A program made the translations under genes and the position numbers. Below, piece after piece: positions 11,725-21,218 of a DNA stretch of 64,000 nucleotides; position 1 is the stretch's first letter, and the number at the start of each line of letters is the position of its first letter. Location: the NCBI GenBank assembly GCA_022539475.1, contig VCMS01000230.1, positions 1 to 64,000 on the forward strand, given 5' to 3'. Under the pieces are notes generated by a model. That model made no database searches, was not told where the DNA came from, and worked only from the letters and a program-made list of their open reading frames with translations. This stretch comes from Gracilaria domingensis (Eukaryota; Rhodophyta; Florideophyceae; Gracilariales; Gracilariaceae).

Positions 11725-13734
11725 TCAGTTTTTCTGAGCGTCGCCGCCAATCTGCGGAGGTTGTGATTCCGCAGGGGCGGCTACAGTTCCACCATTCGAT
11801 GGCACCGTTTCCTGGTTTCCAGGCTGAGTCTCCGCCTTCGCACGAAGGTACGATTTGTCGGGAACACGTTCCCGCTCGGCGGGCGTCAACGACTCATACT
11901 GAGGCACTATCTTCGCCATATCCCGTATGGGCATTAAGCAATTCGGAGCGATGTGTCCTGGCCTGTAACAGGTATGACAAATAAGGTGACGAAGAAGATC
12001 CGCGTTGGGCGGCCGGCGCTCCTGTCGAGGAGGATACGGGTCCCTCCATCCAGGGCGTTGGCTTCGATATCCGCCAGAGTGCGGCACGGGCAATGCCGGG
12101 ACTTGACGTCCGGCGTACAGAGCGGGGTCTCCGTCCACTGTAGACTGCTCCGTCGTCGACGGCAATTCCGAACTCGGCATTGAACCATCGTCCTGTAACA
12201 GGTGTAGGTTATCATAACCCCCTTGAACAGAACCTCGCGAGTGAGGCAGTGAGGAGTCTCGGCCTTCTACATGAAGGAGTCGGCGCGTGCGCGCCTTGAT
12301 ACCAGTGCGTGCTCGAGCTGCATCTCCCTCCGCTTGGGCAAATTGAACGAGTTCCAGATAGGTAATCCGGCGTTTGTTCTCCCGATAATGGGCTACCAAC
12401 GTCCGAATTGATCGGTCCAGTCCATCAACAAACATCGTACACCGCTCAGCTGCGGAGAACTCGTTGCCACATCTGTGGAAAGCCTTATTGAGGCGGGTCG
12501 AATAAACGGTTTCCGACTCTTCGGCTCCTTGCTTCGTGTCTCGCAGCGCGAGTATAGCACCTTGTATCGCATTGCCTGTCGCGTAAGAACGCAGGAGATA
12601 TTGTACCGCTTCCGGCCAGCACGTAACTCCTCCTTCGGAGGCGCGAGACGACCCACGAACCGAATTGAATTGATCTTCGGCTACACCCGTCAAAAAGTAC
12701 GGCAGCGCGATGTAGGCCTGTGCCTCACTCATCCGAAGTATATCGGCTTCCTCTACGAAGCGGCTAAGAAAATCCAAGACAAGAATTGGATCTTCCCCAG
12801 AGAACTTGTGGGGCTTTAGCGTGAGCTCCATTTGTCGGAGATGATTTCGCACTTTGCCAGTCCCACGTGGGGTCCTCTGTGGCGTCGTGTCATCAAGCCG
12901 ATAATATCGGTAAGATAGTAGCTTCCGATACAGTAAGTTTGTCGGCTTCAACTCCTTCAATCCGAGGCGTCTCCGTCCTTTCGTACGGCCTCGTGCACCA
13001 CCAGAAGTGGCTTCAGTAGCCCGCGAACGGGATGCACGATAGCGAGAGCGCTCTTCCGCGCTGTCCGAAGAGTCGGTAGACGACCCCTTTTTGGGGCCCT
13101 CCTCATCAGAAGAGGATGAAGAAGACGAGTCAGACTCAACCTTGACCTTCTTCTTTGCCGGACGATCCCGGGAACGGCGCGAGTGCTGAGAACCCTCAGA
13201 AACCGGGGCTCCCGGCGCAACAGCATCAGATACGATGATTTGCTCGACCGTCTCCAGACGGGTAGCCAGGCGGTCCAGGCGCGCAGAAGCCTGCTCGTGC
13301 AGGGCAGCCGACGCCTGTCGGTGTTCCATAATCTGGTTGACATCAGACCGTAAAACACGGACGTCGCTCGAAACATCCCGGACACCGGCTTCATCGAGCC
13401 GTTGCCGGAGTTTCGTAATATCCCGGATGAGGCCCACTTGGGAGTTCTGCAGGATGCGAATCTGAGCCTCTAATTCACGGAGGGTATACTCGTCGGACCG
13501 CGACGACATAACGTCAACCGCTGCGGCGGCATCAGCCGCAGGTGCGGTCTCAGTTGGCCCACGAGTGGGTGGGGTCCCGTTGTCAGAACGGCGGCCCCGG
13601 GAAGCCGGTTTCGGGTCGCCATTGCCTGGGACCTCCAGTGCGTCCTTCGGCAACGGAGGCAAACTTGCCGGCAAGCCGGACGAACCGGGCACAGAAGCGG
13701 CACGTGGCTCGCTACTCCTGCGACGGGACGACAT
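11725..13734 (-). CDS. gag: Gypsy gag-like frame of the nested chromovirus (fossil element)
   Basis: A frame of 669 codons begins just downstream of the 5' LTR leader. The N-terminal third is proline-rich and then helical (probable coiled coil), followed by an acidic serine run and an SR-rich basic patch. The middle resembles a retrotransposon gag capsid. Near the C-terminus is one CCHC zinc knuckle (CHTCYRPGHIAPNC, spacing CX2CX4HX4C). Gag proteins package the RNA of the element. This frame looks whole, but the element as a whole is broken. Confidence 0.85.
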   Translation of the reverse strand: MSSRRRSSEPRAASVPGSSGLPASLPPLPKDALEVPGNGDPKPASRGRRSDNGTPPTRGPTETAPAADAAAAVDVMSSRSDEYTLRELEAQIRILQNSQVGLIRDITKLRQRLDEAGVRDVSSDVRVLRSDVNQIMEHRQASAALHEQASARLDRLATRLETVEQIIVSDAVAPGAPVSEGSQHSRRSRDRPAKKKVKVESDSSSSSSSDEEGPKKGSSTDSSDSAEERSRYRASRSRATEATSGGARGRTKGRRRLGLKELKPTNLLYRKLLSYRYYRLDDTTPQRTPRGTGKVRNHLRQMELTLKPHKFSGEDPILVLDFLSRFVEEADILRMSEAQAYIALPYFLTGVAEDQFNSVRGSSRASEGGVTCWPEAVQYLLRSYATGNAIQGAILALRDTKQGAEESETVYSTRLNKAFHRCGNEFSAAERCTMFVDGLDRSIRTLVAHYRENKRRITYLELVQFAQAEGDAARARTGIKARTRRLLHVEGRDSSLPHSRGSVQGGYDNLHLLQDDGSMPSSELPSTTEQSTVDGDPALYAGRQVPALPVPHSGGYRSQRPGWRDPYPPRQERRPPNADLLRHLICHTCYRPGHIAPNCLMPIRDMAKIVPQYESLTPAERERVPDKSYLRAKAETQPGNQETVPSNGGTVAAPAESQPPQIGGDAQKN

Positions 13735-13874
13735 CGTTCACCGACACAGTCGGCCAATGAGCAACCAAAACAACTTCCGAAAACGGACAATGAGAGAACC
13801 GTAAGAACTGATATTCCCAACTATCTGGGCTCCAAACAAACGAACCAGCTCCAACGATTGTTGGCCAATAAAGC

Positions 13875-13895
13875 CGATTCTAGGTCGGGAGACCA
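13875..13895 (-). other. Gypsy primer-binding site
   Basis: Three bases inside the 5' LTR, 21 plus-strand bases look like a tRNA 3' end: a T-loop-like cgattc, a 3' acceptor strand and a terminal cca. On the element strand this gives a TGG-starting primer site. The acceptor strand resembles that of tRNA-Tyr from memory, but the tRNA identity is a guess. Confidence 0.65.
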
Positions 13896-13898
13896 GTT

Positions 13899-14642
13899 TG
13901 TGGTGCAAAACCCTTGACGGGGAAAACAACAAGCCGCGTCGCGGACGAGCACCTCAGAGTGTTCAGGCCCTGCTCCCTGTGAAGGGCAGTCGAGCGGCAG
14001 AACCCTCCGATAGGGCCAACACGAGCCGGGTGTAAATCCGGGTGGCCCCGATCTGGGCGTGCAGTCGGAGGTAGAAGGGGTAGAATCGGCGTAGGTATCC
14101 GGATGGTTCCGGCGAGCCACAGCGAGTGGGGGTATCCAGCCCAACGGTATGGGACGACAAAAGATCAACAAACGAGCCGCATTGCGGAGCACTGACTCGT
14201 GATGAGCGGGAAAACTCGCGAGACAAATAAAACAAACCTACAATGTAGGGCAGAGTAGCGAAAGCCGTAAGACGGAAATGAAAACAATAAAATAGATAAG
14301 AAAAGTGCCGTGACGACGGATTAGTACTCCTCAGGGACGGAGGTTGGTTGATCAGCCCGGAATTGCGGCGGTACTCCCCAGGATGGGGCTGGTGACCGTG
14401 CGCAAGCGGCAAGAAGATCAGAGCCAAAGGCCTCGTTGAGGTTTTCTGAGTGAAGCTGGCGCGCAGTCGGCACACCTAAGTACTGTAGAGGCCGAGGCGT
14501 GCCAGTGTAAATTCCTAAAATATTAGGCAAAATAAATTACTAATTCTAAGAAATGTGCCAGCAGGCCGGGGTCCAGCAATGGACACCCGGTGCATAATAT
14601 GCACTGTAAAATGCGCATAATATTGGCGTAATTTGCACTACA
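13899..14642 (-). repeat. Gypsy 5' LTR, 744 bp
   Basis: Direct repeat of 3684-4427 with about five mismatches. It is bounded by TG and CA and followed by the target duplication AGAAA at 14643-14647. Confidence 0.92.
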
Positions 14643-15479
14643 AGAAAGAAGGTTTTCAAATTGTTCGAGGCGGTGTTGGGTTTCGCGAATGGTTCGAGGC
14701 GGGTTGTCGATCATCATGGAAATAGCTCTCTGCGAGAACCTGTCGTCCGATACCAGGCCTTGTAAGATAAAAGTGACTCTCATCCTTTCGTCGGAAATTC
14801 CTGGCGTTTGTGCTACGATTTGTTTGCGGCGGATGGCAATGTGTTGATTAATGTACTTCGTGATGGTGCCTGTCCTGCGTAGATTCGTGGCTTCGAGGGA
14901 ATGGCTGTAGTAGTCTTTCGTGGCTTGAGAGTCAAATGTTTCCTTAATCGTCTTAACAATTTGTGATGGTGAGCATGTAAAGATTGTACGGTCGGCAATC
15001 ATATTAAGGACGTCTTGTGTGATGCTCTTTGTGATAACTCGTCGTATACTGGCAATTGCCTTCTGTTCTTCCGCTGTTTGCGGGGTGAATAAGTCATTGA
15101 TGAGCTCAATATAGTCGTGTTCTGTTAGAGTATCTTGCAAGTTTTGCCACCACTGGTAGTAGTTTTCCGTTGTCAGTTCAAGGAGTTCCTCTGTAAATCG
15201 CCACTTAGGGTAGGATAGGGACCCTTGTGTGTGGAGAATCGAACTCGATTCCATTTTTCTTGGCAGTGTTGACGGGTGTGGCGAGTGACCAATCTCTTGT
15301 TGTACTTGACGCCAAAGATCAAGCCAGATCGTGCGCGTTTCGCGGTAGTGGTAGCGTTTTTGGCGTGTAGTGAGCGGCGTGGATTGGGAGCAATGCTGTG
15401 TGGACACGGGAGCGATGCTCGGACCGTGGATCGAGCTTTGACTTGTAGAGGTGTTGCGCTGTGGCGCGCTGGTGCCCAT
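14643..15479 (-). pseudogene. Copia gag part (fossil, cut by the Gypsy insertion)
   Basis: A Copia-type gag frame starts with an ATG at 15479, four bases inside the 5' LTR, and runs down to the Gypsy insertion. It shows the UBN2-like gag pattern: a WRFTEELLELT segment, YYQWWQNLQ, and helices ending in a TQHRLEQFENLL-like stretch. No zinc knuckle is seen in this part. It is the N-terminal portion of the element's capsid protein, interrupted by the nested Gypsy element. Confidence 0.8.
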
Positions 15480-15483
15480 AACC
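15474..15483 (-). other. Copia primer-binding site matching the initiator-tRNA anticodon arm
   Basis: The ten plus-strand bases gcccataacc touch the 5' LTR directly and equal part of the anticodon arm of eukaryotic initiator tRNA-Met (GGGCCCATAACCC). Copia-type elements are known to prime from an internal fragment (half-tRNA) of this tRNA. The gag ATG lies inside the site, because the site pairs with the CAU anticodon. Confidence 0.7.
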
Positions 15484-15581
15484 TGAGAAGAGGCAAGATC
15501 GATGGCCGCCCTGCCGGCGGTCGCCGGCGGGCAAGCCCTTTATTAGGGGTTGCTACGTGGCCACTCGATGGCGTGATAACA
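15484..15581 (-). repeat. Copia 5' LTR, 98 bp
   Basis: Direct repeat of 553-650, TG...CA, followed by the duplication gagat (15582-15586). The two copies differ at two bases close to the outer end. Confidence 0.9.
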
Positions 15582-16509
15582 GAGATAGTAGTGTAATGCG
15601 AGTCGCAACAGGGAGGCGAATCGATACTTCTCTGGACGGCAAACAAGCTTTCATCGTTGCTTAGATTACATGTAATCTTATATACTCTTTTACTTCCTCA
15701 TGAGCGCAAACCTACTAGTAGTTCTTTGTACCACTTACTACTTTCGCTCACGTATCATCCATGGAGACCAAAACTCCTTGTCGGTCGCAACTGAACCGAA
15801 TGATTTTGTCCACACGTCAAATTCTCCAGCAGAAGTAAAAGCGTGTGGCACGTGCTGGGTCGATGCGTTTCTCTCTTGCGGAAAAGAACGCAAATGTCTG
15901 CTGACAAGCGACATCTTCTCGACAGGAAACAATAAAAACGTTAGAATTCCTTTCCGATTAGCAGCCACGGTCATTGTGCAACATTGCTCTGGCCAAAACT
16001 CCGCCGACACAAAAGACTGGCACATACAGTCGCAGCCTGCAGCGCTCAAATCATTTTCTACCATCAATTGTCAACGAATTATCTTGATATTCTTTCTACC
16101 AGGATGTTTGTTACTTCAATAGTACAACTATTACTGGTACGGTCGGTACTTTGGACGACTAGTCCGCTCTCTCTCTCTTCAAGTTTCTCGTTTATACAAA
16201 GCTAGATTTTATTGGGCTATCAGTGGGTATCCAAACCACCACATACACCAGTTCACTAGGGTTTTATAAATCTCGTTTCACTTACCTTTCTCTACCGTAC
16301 GTTCAAGCATGAGCGTGAGTAAGAGGCATTCTGTCACATGAATACTGCTGGCCGGCAGCAAGTCATGGCATTTAGCAATGCTTGCATTGCTTCAGAATGC
16401 GTTGGAAGAGGGTATCTATAGGTGAAGTGCAGCTACAAGCTTGGAATCACTACCCCAACGAACATCTTTCTCGTTTCACGATATGGAACCCCAATGGTGG
16501 TTGTGAGGG
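15582..16509. other. host flank right of the Copia element; only weak small frames
   Basis: Mostly unremarkable sequence. One ATG-started plus-strand frame (15700-16122, listed separately) and an overlapping antisense frame of similar size cannot be told apart by content. Nothing else is recognisable. Confidence 0.4.
15700..16122 (+). CDS. doubtful small hypothetical protein, 140 codons
   Basis: An ATG-started frame with several cysteines in a CGTCW...CGKERKC cluster and a hydrophobic C-terminus. An antisense frame covers most of it. No family is recognised. A TATATACT lies only about 15 bases before the ATG, too close for a normal promoter. It could be chance. Confidence 0.2.
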   Translation: MSANLLVVLCTTYYFRSRIIHGDQNSLSVATEPNDFVHTSNSPAEVKACGTCWVDAFLSCGKERKCLLTSDIFSTGNNKNVRIPFRLAATVIVQHCSGQNSADTKDWHIQSQPAALKSFSTINCQRIILIFFLPGCLLLQ

Positions 16510-16517
16510 TATAAAAG
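16510..16517 (+). promoter_or_regulatory. TATA box (TATAAAAG) of the 16653 gene
   Basis: TATAAAAG lies about 140 bases before the proposed ATG. A short upstream frame starting ATG at 16528 ends at the main start codon region, so it could act as a uORF. That is inference. Confidence 0.5.
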
Positions 16518-16652
16518 AGCGTTCCAAATGCGGTGCTCCTGCGCTCCGTGCCATCACCGCCTACCTCAGTGCCAGTGTTCCGGTGTCTTTCACAAGGCTC
16601 ATATCAAGACATCGGTCAAAGCTCTGGATACCAGCTCTTCGTCGGCTCGGCT

Positions 16653-17360
16653 ATGACCATGTTCGCTGTATGCGTGTGCATGTTGTGGTGGCTTCATCTT
16701 TGCGCATGGACTGCTCATGCAACTCCAATGTCACTAAGGCCGCGACTTGGTGGCTCTGCCGGGGGTAGACGTGGTTCTGGATTCGCAACTCCTGTTGGTG
16801 CAACTGTAGCTCCATCGCCGACATCTTTTCCTGGTCAAGGAAATGGGCTTGGTACTATCGGTTCTGGTACATTTGCGACAGGCAGTATTGCGTCTAATGC
16901 TAGTGGTGTTAGTGTTTTTAGTGCCTCAGGAGGGGAAACCCAAGGAATCCTGATAGCATGCCAAAATCAAGTTTGTGTATCGGAAAACGAAGAATATGCG
17001 TGCGACAATTTGCCTTCTACAATTGGAGACGACATTGCGTGGCTGTATAGCGATGGCAGAACGCAGCGCCCTGTGCTTATTCAAGAAAGTGGCATCACTC
17101 GAAACGAAAATGGTATCCCGATAAACTTTGCAGCAGTTGGAAATCAACCACCAATTACCTGCAACGTTGTGGCAGCCACAAGTGCTTCTACATTCGATTT
17201 GCCACCGGTGGCTCTCGCACCCCGTGTTGGTGAGACAGGTGCTGATGGTGGTGATGCCGCTGGCCCTGGTGAACCTTTTGGAAGCTGTTGTCTCCCTTGT
17301 CCTCGTCTTACAGCAATAGTACAACCGAGTTTATCGTGTTGCAGAGCTTGTCCTTTTTAA
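16653..17360 (+). CDS. predicted secreted glycine/serine-rich protein, unknown function
   Basis: I chose the ATG at 16653 (another ATG follows two codons on) because it opens with a typical signal peptide: MTMFAVCVCMLWWLHLCAW, then TAHA as a cleavage-like site. This gives 235 residues. The mature part begins with an Arg/Gly stretch and a low-complexity Gly/Ser/Thr/Ala region. It continues with a more ordered part holding paired cysteines and ends in a cysteine-rich tail (GSCCLPCP, SCCRACPF). The frame stays open upstream of the ATG but without a better start. A TATA box lies upstream. No family is recognised; a cell-wall or extracellular role is only suggested by the signal peptide. No intron is needed. 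Confidence 0.6.
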   Translation: MTMFAVCVCMLWWLHLCAWTAHATPMSLRPRLGGSAGGRRGSGFATPVGATVAPSPTSFPGQGNGLGTIGSGTFATGSIASNASGVSVFSASGGETQGILIACQNQVCVSENEEYACDNLPSTIGDDIAWLYSDGRTQRPVLIQESGITRNENGIPINFAAVGNQPPITCNVVAATSASTFDLPPVALAPRVGETGADGGDAAGPGEPFGSCCLPCPRLTAIVQPSLSCCRACPF

Positions 17361-19267
17361 TTGCTGTGGAAACAAATAGTGAATGGGCTTATAAAAAGAG
17401 CTTTGTGAGGAGCTGACGTTGTAACGTCCGTTACTGTGTGGCTTGCTGACCTTTACTCTGCCGCGTCACTGTCGCGGCTCACTGAGCAGGGCGTTCACAG
17501 GCGACTGTTACCGCCGTAATTATGGCGCTCGCTCGCGTGCATGCACATGTCACACCAGGCCCGTATTTTTGACTGACTAGCATATGCAATAAAAGTCTAG
17601 TCATATTTAGTCATTTACAGTACACGTGACCACAAGTACAAGTGCCATATTCATAACCAATAATAATCCTACACGTGTGTACTATAATAGCTTAAATGGT
17701 TTGCGGGCCGTTATTTACTCTCCATGTAGCTCGCTCGCTTCCATTACACTAAGGGGACACGTTGCACAGACGTTTCTGTCTGCCTTATTCCCAATCCTTC
17801 AAGCAGTTGTCATCGACAACTTGGCAGAGTCGCCGAGAAGGCGAGTAGAAGTCATTGACTCTATGCAGGTCACTCTCAATTACTGACGAGAAGGCAGCTT
17901 TTACCAGCAGCTTTGGACAGATGCCCTAAATGCAACAAAGAAATAACATAAATAGTTCGCTAGTTGGCAAGCTTTCGCCCAAGATCTTTATGTGTCGGGA
18001 GATGGGGTGACGAGATCGAGATATCGATCTCGTCATGCTGATGGAGAGCGTCCATCAGCACACACAGCAGTCCTCGACAAGAGGAGTGCTGCTCCCAAGG
18101 CAGGGAGGGTTGGGAAAAGAAAAACAACCGCAGCGAAAAAAGATGTTTTTCCCGAGATTGATGGGGACCGCAACACCATTCGAGAGCACGAGAAGGTGTA
18201 TCAGCAAGCGCCAGCGATACATCCGCAAGCGCTTGCTGTAAAGAGCATCTTGAGCTGCCGCCTATCAATCGCTAACATAAATCCACTTCTTCGTTTCTCG
18301 AAATTCTATTATTTTCCTCTATACTGAACGGTAAGAACATTTAGATCCTTAATTAAACATACCTAGTAGACTAGTTGGGGCAGAAAGGAAAAATTTGACG
18401 CGGCATGTTTTGATTTGTTTTGCGGCCTGGCTTTTGAGTTAAACGTAATTCCAAATCTAGCTTTGGAGAGCAATTTAATCTAAATTATTACGCTTATTGT
18501 CCGCCGCCAGAACAGTAGGGGCTTTATTAGAACGATGGATTAACTAGGAACCATACTTTTGCTAGAGCCAGCTCTGCTGACACGTTCTTTCGCTGAAAGG
18601 AGGTACCTTGTAGGTAACCTTGGTGACAGTTGCTCGTCACCACCGTGCGACAGTTTCTTGTTGCACGTCCCAGCGCAGTAGAACATTTGCATATACTGCA
18701 GAAAGAATGTACTTCTCATTACCCTAATATGTAGGGTGGGAGGGTGGTAATTGAAAACCAATGCGAAGAATGACTGCGATAAGAGCAGAAAGCGCTCTCG
18801 AATGTACCTTGTCACCCAAAAAGTTTGTAGGTTGCGGTCCGCCACATGTTCATGAAACTCCAAATATTCTTCTGCGTAGGTGGTCCCCAGTTGATACCAC
18901 TCAAAAACAACAGATTCACATCATCCTCGAACTGCTATGCCCAGTCCAGTCAACGTCGAGCTCCCAAGTTGCGCTCCAATAAACACCCATCACGATTCAT
19001 CCAAAGAAATTTTAACTTTTAGCTCGGCTTCTATGTTATCCGGGCGAACATAAGTATATATCTGGCATTTTAGTTCATTGCAGGACTGATATAGAGTTCC
19101 TCTAAGCGGTTACAAACGAGCCGTGTCTGGCATTTTCTTTTAATATGGAAATACGTGTAGTACAATTTCAATTCTGTACTTTCCAGAGTGGCTCCTGGAA
19201 CACATTAAAGCAATAGAACTGAATGCAAGAGCCTCAATCTAAACTTTTTTCAGAAATTGTATCTAGT
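17361..19267. other. intergenic region with MITE end and hairpins
   Basis: No convincing gene. At 17556 a left MITE terminus (CAGGCCCGTATTTTTGACT) of the 29988-30171 family appears without a matching right end. A hairpin cluster lies at 18008-18238 (separate entry). Frames of about 100 codons overlap the hairpin cluster on both strands and are probably by-products of its symmetry. Confidence 0.45.
18008..18238. repeat. cluster of four back-to-back inverted repeats
   Basis: Perfect arms of 12 bp (18008-18019/18024-18035, TGACGAGATCGA), 10 bp (18036-18045/18051-18060, TGCTGATGGA) and 10 bp (18202-18211/18229-18238, CAGCAAGCGC). One 11-bp pair has a single mismatch (18065-18075/18081-18091). 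The first two hairpins abut with no gap. Such a series could fold as a structured RNA or mark a fold-back element; no function is known to me. Confidence 0.8.
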
Positions 19268-21053
19268 CAGTGCTTTGAGAAGCAAGCTTCCCCAAGGAAA
19301 AACCTTGCAAAGCTCCTTTGCAATAAAAATTAGATAGAGAATGCTTTAAGAAAAAGTAAAAAAAAACTAAATCGTTCACGGGTCTATTACGATTGAAGAG
19401 TTGGTATGCGATGGATTTGGCTGTGGCAGTAATAAAAATGAAGAATGTCAGTGCTTCAAAGATAAAAGACACCAAGGCTGTCGTTACACTATATTTTAAT
19501 AGTAGTTTAATCAGTGCTTTTAAGAGCGAGCTATAATGAATTACGAATAAAATCTAATGAACAGTATCCAAAGTTGGGCAAGAGTTATACTTCTTTTCAT
19601 AAAGCAAAACGTTACATTCTTAATTTTTTTTGTTTACCTTTGAGTTTCATTTGTTGGAAAGGGTGTTGGAACCTATTGTTCGATACATGCCCACGGCTGT
19701 AACCCAATACATTGCTATTGCAATATATTGCAATATCCAATAAAAAATACGTATTGCATGTCAATGACTCCATTGCAATGTATATTGTGCTTTCTGCCTA
19801 TATTGCAATACGTATTGCTCGAAAGTTTTATATTGCAATTAATATTGGTCTTACAACTCGAATAGTTTTTGATTTCGTTCACAGCATCTTGACAACGATA
19901 AAGCTGAAACAAAATCTCACGTCACAAGTATGCATTACAACCTGATCGTAACGCTTCATGACCATACGATTTCTGTAATCGAAGCCACAGAACAATTCAA
20001 ATCGGCATATTTACACAAGAGATCAATTACGAACGCCAGAAATCTAGCAAAAAATCTACCACAACATCTCAGCATTTGCGTGTTCCTTTATAGTCCCCTA
20101 TGCAAGGGCTTAAACAACTTTTAAAATTTCTCTCCCAAGGAGCTTCTTATTGACTTCCACGAGAACTCCAAGCCACCGTGGAGTTTTCATCTGAAACCAT
20201 ACGTATTGCACGTTTATTGCACACCTAAGGTATATTGGTATCTTATTGTATTTCAAATCTTTTGTTTATTGCAATACATATTGCCCAAGAAAGGGACTGA
20301 GCCTATTGTATTTCTTATTGTGTTTGAACAACCAATATGTTGCAATAATATTGGTTACAGCCCTGTACATGCCCTTTTAAAAATTGAAAACATTTTGCTT
20401 GAATGAAGCCAGTAAGAAATTTGTCGGTTGAAAATTTTTCGAGAACTAGACATTCTTTGGAAAACAATACTAATTTTAAACAAACAGTACTTTAAACGAA
20501 TGTTTAGAAACTTTCAGAGTTTAAAGAAATATTTTTGTCTTTGCTTTTAGAATCCTATTTTAATTAGGACCAAAGTTTTGGGAGAAGTGATGACAAAGCC
20601 TTTCGAAGAATGCTGAGAACTTACGATTTAGGATATGTGTAGACATTGTCTCCAAAATCATGTGATGACAGAAAGTGTTTTTTTCTGAATTTTAATTTGT
20701 TGGCATTAGTTGATCTAATGTAAGGGAGTTCTCCAAAATCGAATGAAAATGCGACGTGTGACACATCGCATTTTTTTAAATTCTTCTATTGTCTAATGGT
20801 ACTGTTTGTGAAGAAATATGACTTGTATTCTAATTATAAGCGGTAGTATTTGAGGGTGTGCCAAACAGTAGGTTCAGACTACCTGAAACCAGCTTTTTGC
20901 TGCTTTAAAATATGTTTTACCTTGAGCAAAGTGCTCGATTAGCTCAACTTTAGCTCTGCCCGTTTGTTAGTAGGAGCTCTGCTATAAAGAAACGCTAAGT
21001 TTTAACGGAACTTTGCGATTTCTTTGTCGAAAGCTTGCTTTTTCGAAGCTCTG
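19268..21053. mobile_element. non-autonomous AT-rich element (copy D of a local repeat family)
   Basis: The left end CAGTGCTTTGAGAAGCAAGC (19268) and the inverted right end, whose reverse complement is CAGAGCTTCGAAAAAGCAAG (to 21053), form similar termini. The right half shares blocks with 33463-34630, 43088-44405 and 45037-45530: a palindromic atgcg-acgtgtgacac-atcgcat core and a tagtaggagctctgctata block. A 674-bp hAT MITE is nested inside it. No coding capacity. I found no clear target duplication, so the exact ends are provisional. Confidence 0.5.
19692..20365. mobile_element. non-autonomous hAT element (MITE), 674 bp, complete
   Basis: Terminal inverted repeats CACGGCTGTAACC (left) and CAGGGCTGTAACC (reverse complement of right) are flanked by a perfect 8-bp duplication TACATGCC (19684-19691 and 20366-20373). 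An 8-bp duplication and CA-starting ends are hAT hallmarks. The interior is AT-rich with many degenerate TTGCAATA motifs near both ends. No transposase is encoded. A related fragment is at 44690-44832. Confidence 0.9.
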
Positions 21054-21218
21054 ATTTGGTTCCATTTAATTAAAAGCAAGACTCTCAAAATTTTCAATAA
21101 ATCTGACCTTGCCCTCGCGGCAGCCCACCACAAAAAACACGAAGCGCGCTCGACAAGCAGTTGTTGTCGCCTCCTTTCTATCCTCCATCCTAATCCGCGC
21201 GGAACCAAATACCTGTAG

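Larger units (their letters stand above)
3684..14642 (-). mobile_element. Ty3/Gypsy chromovirus nested in the Copia element (fossil)
   Basis: Direct repeats of 744 bp (3684-4427 and 13899-14642) begin TG, end CA and differ at about five positions by eye (about 0.7 percent). The five-base duplication AGAAA occurs at 3679-3683 and 14643-14647, inside Copia sequence, so this element inserted later. On the minus strand the order is LTR, primer-binding site, gag, protease, RT, RNase H, integrase, chromodomain, long non-coding tail, purine-rich tract, LTR. The chromodomain places it among chromoviruses. The near-identical LTRs indicate a young insertion, yet the coding region already has roughly four breaks. 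Confidence 0.92.
553..15581 (-). mobile_element. Ty1/Copia LTR retrotransposon (fossil) interrupted by a Gypsy element
   Basis: Two 98-bp direct repeats starting TG and ending CA bound the element (553-650 and 15484-15581) and differ at only two positions. Both sides carry the five-base target duplication GAGAT (548-552, 15582-15586). Gag lies next to the right-hand (5') LTR. Protease, integrase, reverse transcriptase and RNase H segments lie toward the left-hand (3') LTR, so the element points to the minus strand. Very short LTRs together with an internal initiator-tRNA primer site resemble the GalEa/PyRE-like Copia branch that I recall from red algae and aquatic animals; branch membership is inferred. 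The element is broken: its pol carries several breaks and its segments are rearranged, and a 10.96-kb Gypsy element sits inside it. The two-base LTR difference suggests a fairly recent insertion, though 98 bp is a weak clock. Confidence 0.9.

Noticed and set aside
17992-18327. 111-codon plus-strand and 102-codon minus-strand frames over the hairpin cluster
   Set aside because: Neither starts with a convincing ATG and both follow the inverted-repeat symmetry.
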